A DNA stretch of 14,872 nt from Thalassiosira profunda (lineage: Eukaryota; Bacillariophyta; Thalassiosirophyceae; Thalassiosirales; Thalassiosiraceae). This document shows positions 12,107 to 14,872 of this stretch, piece after piece. The notes below the pieces were generated by a model. That model was given only the letters and a program-made list of their open reading frames with translations, searched no databases and was not told the DNA's origin. Location of the stretch: assembly GCA_036939355.1 (NCBI GenBank), contig JALLAP010000277.1:1-14872 (forward strand), written 5' to 3'. The number at the start of each line of letters is the position of its first letter. The first letter of the stretch is position 1. Both the position numbers and the translations under genes were made by a program.

Positions 12107-14310
12107 ATGGCGTGGGAGTGTGGAAGATGCACGGTGCACAACGACGATGGCGTCGACGAGTGCGGGACGTGTGGTCGTCGGCCGCGGCGAGCGCACGCTA
12201 CCGCCCCCACCGCCGCCGAGAGTAGCTCGCGAGACGATTCCGTGAGCTGGCCGTCCAATGCTAGCGAGAGCGCAGCTGTCGAGGGGAATCGCGCTCTTGA
12301 CCGCGCAGCGCGCCAAAATGAGGACGTCGAAATGGCCGAGGACGACAAGGATGAACGCGAATCGCTTTCCGAAGCCCTGGCGGAACAAGCGGCTCTTCTC
12401 GAGAGCATGTGCGAAGAGGACCGGCAGCGAGTTGCACCGGGGATGAACGTCAAGGTCCGATTCGATTGCGGCTGGCACAGTGGAAGTATCGACTCGGTTC
12501 GCAGGCAAGGGGCGGAGATCGGGATCAGCTTTGACGACGGCTCTCGCGAAATCGCCAATTTATTCGATCGAGACGTTGTCGTTGAAGATCTTCAACGTAT
12601 TGCATTCCACCACATCAGCAGTGAGTTCAGGTTGATCTTCTTCTGCAGCTCTTTCGCCGCCACCTCACCGAAACCTTTCCACTTCATACAGAGAACATGT
12701 CTGATAATTTCGACGACTCCTCGTCCACTGTCGAGGGCGATTTTCCCCTCGCCATCGAAGACGCTTCGGCTTGCGCTGCGAGACCGGATGCAAACGAGGG
12801 GAAGATTGATGCGTCCGATTCTGACGACGACGTCCCCTTGATGGCGAGGGCGAGGCACCGGGCCCAGAAGGCGGCGAAGAATCCCCCCACCCTCAATCTG
12901 CCCAATGCTGTTGTGTCTACCACACGCGGTGCCGTGCCGAGATGGTTGAGGGAGTGCAGCGACAAGCGCTGGGCGAACGACGAGCGCAGGGCGGCCATGC
13001 TGCAGCGTGCCCGAGCTCGAAGCATAAAATCGGGCACCGGAGTGGAGGTCTACCGACCGGGAGACGGCAAATCCTATCTAGGGACCGTCCTGTACGGCGT
13101 GGCTGGGGAGCACACGATCCTTTACTCCAATGGACAGGTCGAGCATGGAGTCGATCTGGCTTTTGAGCAAATGATCTTGCGTCCTTCCAGCAATGTGATC
13201 GAGGACCTTTTTGGCAGCGAGTTGGATAGAATCGTGGAATTGAGCAAGAGCGGAGATGCTGATGCCGTCAAGTCAGCACAAAAGAAGTTGGCCACACATG
13301 TGCACGGAGACAAGTGTCCCGAGGGCCATCCCCAGAAGCAGATCTACAAACTGCTTTACACTGATAGGCACGAGCGCCAGAGGGGTAAGTGATCCCGACG
13401 CCTATCAATTCTTCTCGTTTTGCTCTTCACTGATGCTTTTGCCTCTCATTTGACAGAAGCGGAATTGTCTCGCGAAGCGGAATTGTCTCGCAAGCGAGCT
13501 CTCGTCCCAGCCGTCTCCTCCAAGCCCTCGAAGAAGAAGAAGCGACGTCCTTCCGCGGCCAAGGCTCCGCGCAGCCCCCTCCCAACCGTCCCCCCCAAGC
13601 CCCCAAAGAAGAAGAAGCGTCCTTCCGCGGCCAAGACTCCGCGCAGCCCCCTCAGCACCCTCTCCAAGAACGCCGGCGGCAACGGGCCAGCGAAGCTTCC
13701 AACGTTGCACAGTGGCGGCGGCCGGGCCGAGAAGGATGCAAAGTACCACGAGGAGAGCGATAGATTGTCCACCGATGCCGAGGAGAGCGATGACGGGTCC
13801 CTATACGAGGCCGAGGAGAGCGACGGCGGGGATAGTGACAATGGTTTTGTCCACGAGGAGGCTGAGAAGCGATCACAAAGAAGGGGGCGTAATCAGAAGC
13901 GGCAGAAGAAGAAACGCAAACCGACTAAGACCGACTCGTCCTCGGAGCAAGCCCCGTCTGGTGAGTGCGCCTGTTTCTCTGATTCGTCTGTTACAGCCAA
14001 CCGTGTCTCACGATCGATTGATATTCTACTCTCAGTCGTCGCCAATTCAGTGGAGGTGGAGGATGTGTCCACAGAGGTACGTCTTGCATACCGCGCCCAC
14101 TTCTTACTTTCTACACCTACACTCAGTATTGTTCTCCCTTGCTTCGCTCCAGGACGAAGCTGATGCTGTACTGCCTGCTTGGAAGGAGAGGGAAGACAAG
14201 GCAACGGCCGAGGGCGCAGTCGAACACGACGAGCATAGCTTGCTGAGGAGCATCCTGCACGACATTCCATCTTTGCTGACGGAGACAGATCCATCCCGCT
14301 TCCATCGAAG
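12107..14310 (+). CDS. RanBP2-type zinc finger / double Tudor-like nuclear protein (five exons)
   Basis: Proposed exons are 12107-12620, 12692-13384, 13457-13960, 14036-14076 and 14153 to about 14310, joined by GT-AG introns that keep one frame. ATG 12107 has G at -3 and +4. Residues 3-22 fit the RanBP2/NZF finger W-x-C-x2-C-x3-N-x6-C-x2-C exactly (W3, C5, C8, N12, C19, C22). An acidic, helix-prone stretch follows at ~70-108. A Tudor-like domain at ~109-160 shows VKVRFDCGWHSG, ISFDDG and LFDRDVVV. A second at ~286-338 shows VEVYRPGDGKSYLGTV and ILYSNGQVEHGVDL. Residues ~403-570 are disordered, with a duplicated K-rich/S-P block (nuclear localisation-like) and acidic EESD repeats. Such fingers bind ubiquitin or RNA and Tudor folds often bind methylated histones, so a nuclear chromatin or ubiquitin-linked adaptor is inferred. 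No catalytic domain is visible. The end is uncertain: the frame must change near 14310 to continue. Confidence 0.78.
12621..12691 (+). other. Intron 1 (71 nt)
   Basis: Donor GTGAGT at 12621; acceptor CATACAG ending 12691, preceded by a pyrimidine-rich tract and a CTCAC branch-like motif. It splits a codon after its first base. Splicing gives an AAG codon and joins the first Tudor region in frame to the next exon; unspliced, the frame meets a stop at 12839-12841. Confidence 0.85.
13385..13456 (+). other. Intron 2 (72 nt)
   Basis: Donor GTAAGT at 13385; acceptor TTGACAG ending 13456, with a T-rich tract and a CTGAT branch-like motif. It splits a codon after its first base (giving GAA) and contains an in-frame TGA at 13390-13392, so retention would truncate the protein. 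Confidence 0.85.
13457..13492 (+). repeat. 18-bp tandem duplication at the start of exon 3
   Basis: AAGCGGAATTGTCTCGCG (13457-13474) is repeated at 13475-13492 with only the last base different. The result is a doubled E-A-E-L-S-R. The first copy begins exactly at the first base of the exon, directly after the acceptor AG. The duplication keeps frame and suggests recent slippage. Confidence 0.85.
13522..13662 (+). repeat. Duplicated Lys-rich / Ser-Pro block (two copies of ~66-69 bp)
   Basis: Copy 1 (13522-13590) and copy 2 (about 13597-13662) share long identical runs: the poly-AAG stretch, CGTCCTTCCGCGGCCAAG and CTCCGCGCAGCCCCCTC. Each encodes K-P-S/P-K-K-K-K-R, then P-S-A-A-K-A/T-P-R-S-P-L. 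The basic run is a typical monopartite nuclear localisation signal, and S-P and T-P sites are present in each copy. It resembles the basic tails of DNA-binding or linker-histone-like proteins. Confidence 0.85.
13749..13824 (+). repeat. Three acidic EESD repeats
   Basis: CGAGGAGAGCGAY occurs at 13749-13761, 13779-13791 and 13812-13824, encoding E-E-S-D each time in an acidic, Ser-rich segment. Each Ser is followed by acidic residues, like casein kinase 2 sites. A second basic run (KRQKKKRKPTK) follows at about 13896-13930. Confidence 0.75.
13961..14035 (+). other. Intron 3 (75 nt, stop-free)
   Basis: Donor GTGAGT at 13961; acceptor CTCTCAG ending 14035, after a T-rich stretch. Its length is a multiple of three and it has no in-frame stop, so retention would add 25 residues. 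A closer TTACAG ends at 13996 but would make a 36-nt intron, half the size of the others. Confidence 0.75.
14077..14152 (+). other. Intron 4 (76 nt)
   Basis: Donor GTACGT at 14077; acceptor GCTCCAG ending 14152, with a long pyrimidine tract. It lies between codons and leads into an open, acidic, helix-prone exon. An earlier CACTCAG ending 14126 gives a frame that soon stops. A later AG at 14310 is in the same phase and may be an alternative acceptor. Confidence 0.7.
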
Positions 14311-14872
14311 ATGGACTTTCGGCATGGCACGTCTCCGGAGCAGGTCGAGTTCTTTCGCATTGCAGCGCACAATTTTCTCTCGGCATTTGACAACTTGGAA
14401 GGTGGGCCCTCGCAAACGAACGAGGCCAGTCGTATCATTATCGGCGCTTCTTCTTTCCTCAGCGTCGGCATCTCCGTATACGACCGCGAGACGAACAAGC
14501 TCTCTGCTGTGGGCGATGGCATCAACCCAATCATTCTCAACAGGTGCAGCGTGAACGACAGAACCTTCTACAATCTGCGTTGGAACGACCGGTATTTCGA
14601 CGCCGCGGCATACTTCTGGGCGAAGAGTGAGAATCCACGTGGCTGGGAAGTCACTCCTGAAAGACGGGCTTTTGTGCAGCTGATCTTGCATAATGGGGGG
14701 AATCCGTTCGGCGCAGATGATCACTTGCTTGGCATCCCAGGCGCCCTGCCTCCTCACATCTTGCAATCGGCGAATGTGGTAGAAATTCTTGCAGGGAAAT
14801 TGCCACCAGCGTACATCGATATGGCAAGGGCAGCGGGGTTCACCGATGCTAACGGCATTCCGGAACAGAGCT
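14311..14872 (+). CDS. Unrecognised 187-residue open frame, 3'-partial (probable C-terminal region of the zinc-finger protein or start of a new gene)
   Basis: From ATG 14311 the frame is open to the right edge (562 nt, no stop). It is bounded upstream by TAG 14236-14238. The residues look like a folded protein: mixed hydrophobics and aromatics (EFFRIAAHNFLSAFDNL, RIIIGASSFLSVGISVYD, FYNLRWNDRYFDAAAYFW, AFVQLILHNGG) with little low complexity. I do not recognise a family. It is in a different frame from the exon at 14153. Three explanations fit. One is splicing to AG 14309-14310, which is in phase with the strong donor at 14077 and with weaker donors at 14168 or 14219. Another is a sequencing or natural indel. 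The third is a new gene starting at 14311, where the ATG context (AAGATGG) is favourable. A CTGAC branch-like motif at 14276-14280 followed by a pyrimidine-rich stretch supports the splice. Confidence 0.6.
   Translation, partial: MDFRHGTSPEQVEFFRIAAHNFLSAFDNLEGGPSQTNEASRIIIGASSFLSVGISVYDRETNKLSAVGDGINPIILNRCSVNDRTFYNLRWNDRYFDAAAYFWAKSENPRGWEVTPERRAFVQLILHNGGNPFGADDHLLGIPGALPPHILQSANVVEILAGKLPPAYIDMARAAGFTDANGIPEQS

Noticed and set aside
13961..13996. 36-nt intron ending at TTACAG
   Set aside because: Half the length of the other introns (71-76 nt), and a better placed CTCTCAG ends at 14035; kept only as a possible minor form.
13712..14152. Open + strand frame leading into the 14153 exon without splicing
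   Set aside because: Over this interval it is an out-of-frame shadow of exons 3 and 4; only the part from 14153 is coding.
13893..14540. 215-codon minus-strand open frame over the end of gene 2
   Set aside because: It runs across four well-supported + strand exon-intron junctions and shows no recognisable domain.

Overview
The window is nuclear DNA from a protist. Gene 2 has short GT-AG introns of about 71-76 nt with consensus donors (GTGAGT, GTAAGT, GTACGT). It also carries a RanBP2-type zinc finger and Tudor-like folds, which is not a bacterial pattern. Gene 1 is a giant fibronectin type III (FN3) protein whose FN3 domains carry inserted repeat modules. I associate proteins of this style with stramenopile algae, oomycetes and related chromist lineages. 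That placement is an inference from style; no rRNA or organelle marker is present to confirm it.

Region 1 (1-10439, + strand) is one uninterrupted reading frame entering from the left edge. It encodes the C-terminal ~3,480 residues of a giant FN3 protein. At least twelve FN3 C-terminal halves can be read, most with the signature G-x-x-Y-x-V-R-V-x-A-x-N-x-x-G-x-G-P. Most of these domains are split by large insertions made of two further repeat families. Family B is ~70 residues (LExLPxVGxVEVSR...W.VTFxSxxGD). Family D is ~55-65 residues and beta-rich (rGDxixIGxxxyxV...i.L...Y.g). The frame stops about 13 residues into what looks like the next FN3 domain, so the gene may be truncated or incompletely spliced.

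Region 2 (10440-12106) has no confident gene. It holds a 13-bp tandem duplication, a GTAC-rich stretch enclosed by a 10-bp inverted repeat, an AT-rich inverted repeat, and a Ser/Arg-rich candidate small ORF (11188-11457). The stop codon of that ORF lies in the first of two 19-bp direct repeats. Further right are a perfect four-tract G-quadruplex motif and GC-rich palindromes, probably in the promoter or 5' UTR of gene 2.

Region 3 (12107-14872, + strand, open at the right edge) is an intron-containing gene for a probable nuclear, chromatin-associated protein. In order it has a RanBP2/NZF zinc finger, an acidic helix, a Tudor-like domain, a second Tudor-like domain, a duplicated Lys-rich/Ser-Pro block and acidic Glu-Glu-Ser-Asp repeats. 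The last 562 nt are an open frame I do not recognise. It lies in a different frame from the exon before it. An additional or alternative splice to an acceptor at 14310 would join the two; otherwise there is an indel or a second gene.

Nothing visible links the two genes functionally: one looks like an extracellular adhesion or matrix-type protein, the other nuclear. I see no mobile element, CRISPR array, tRNA or rRNA.
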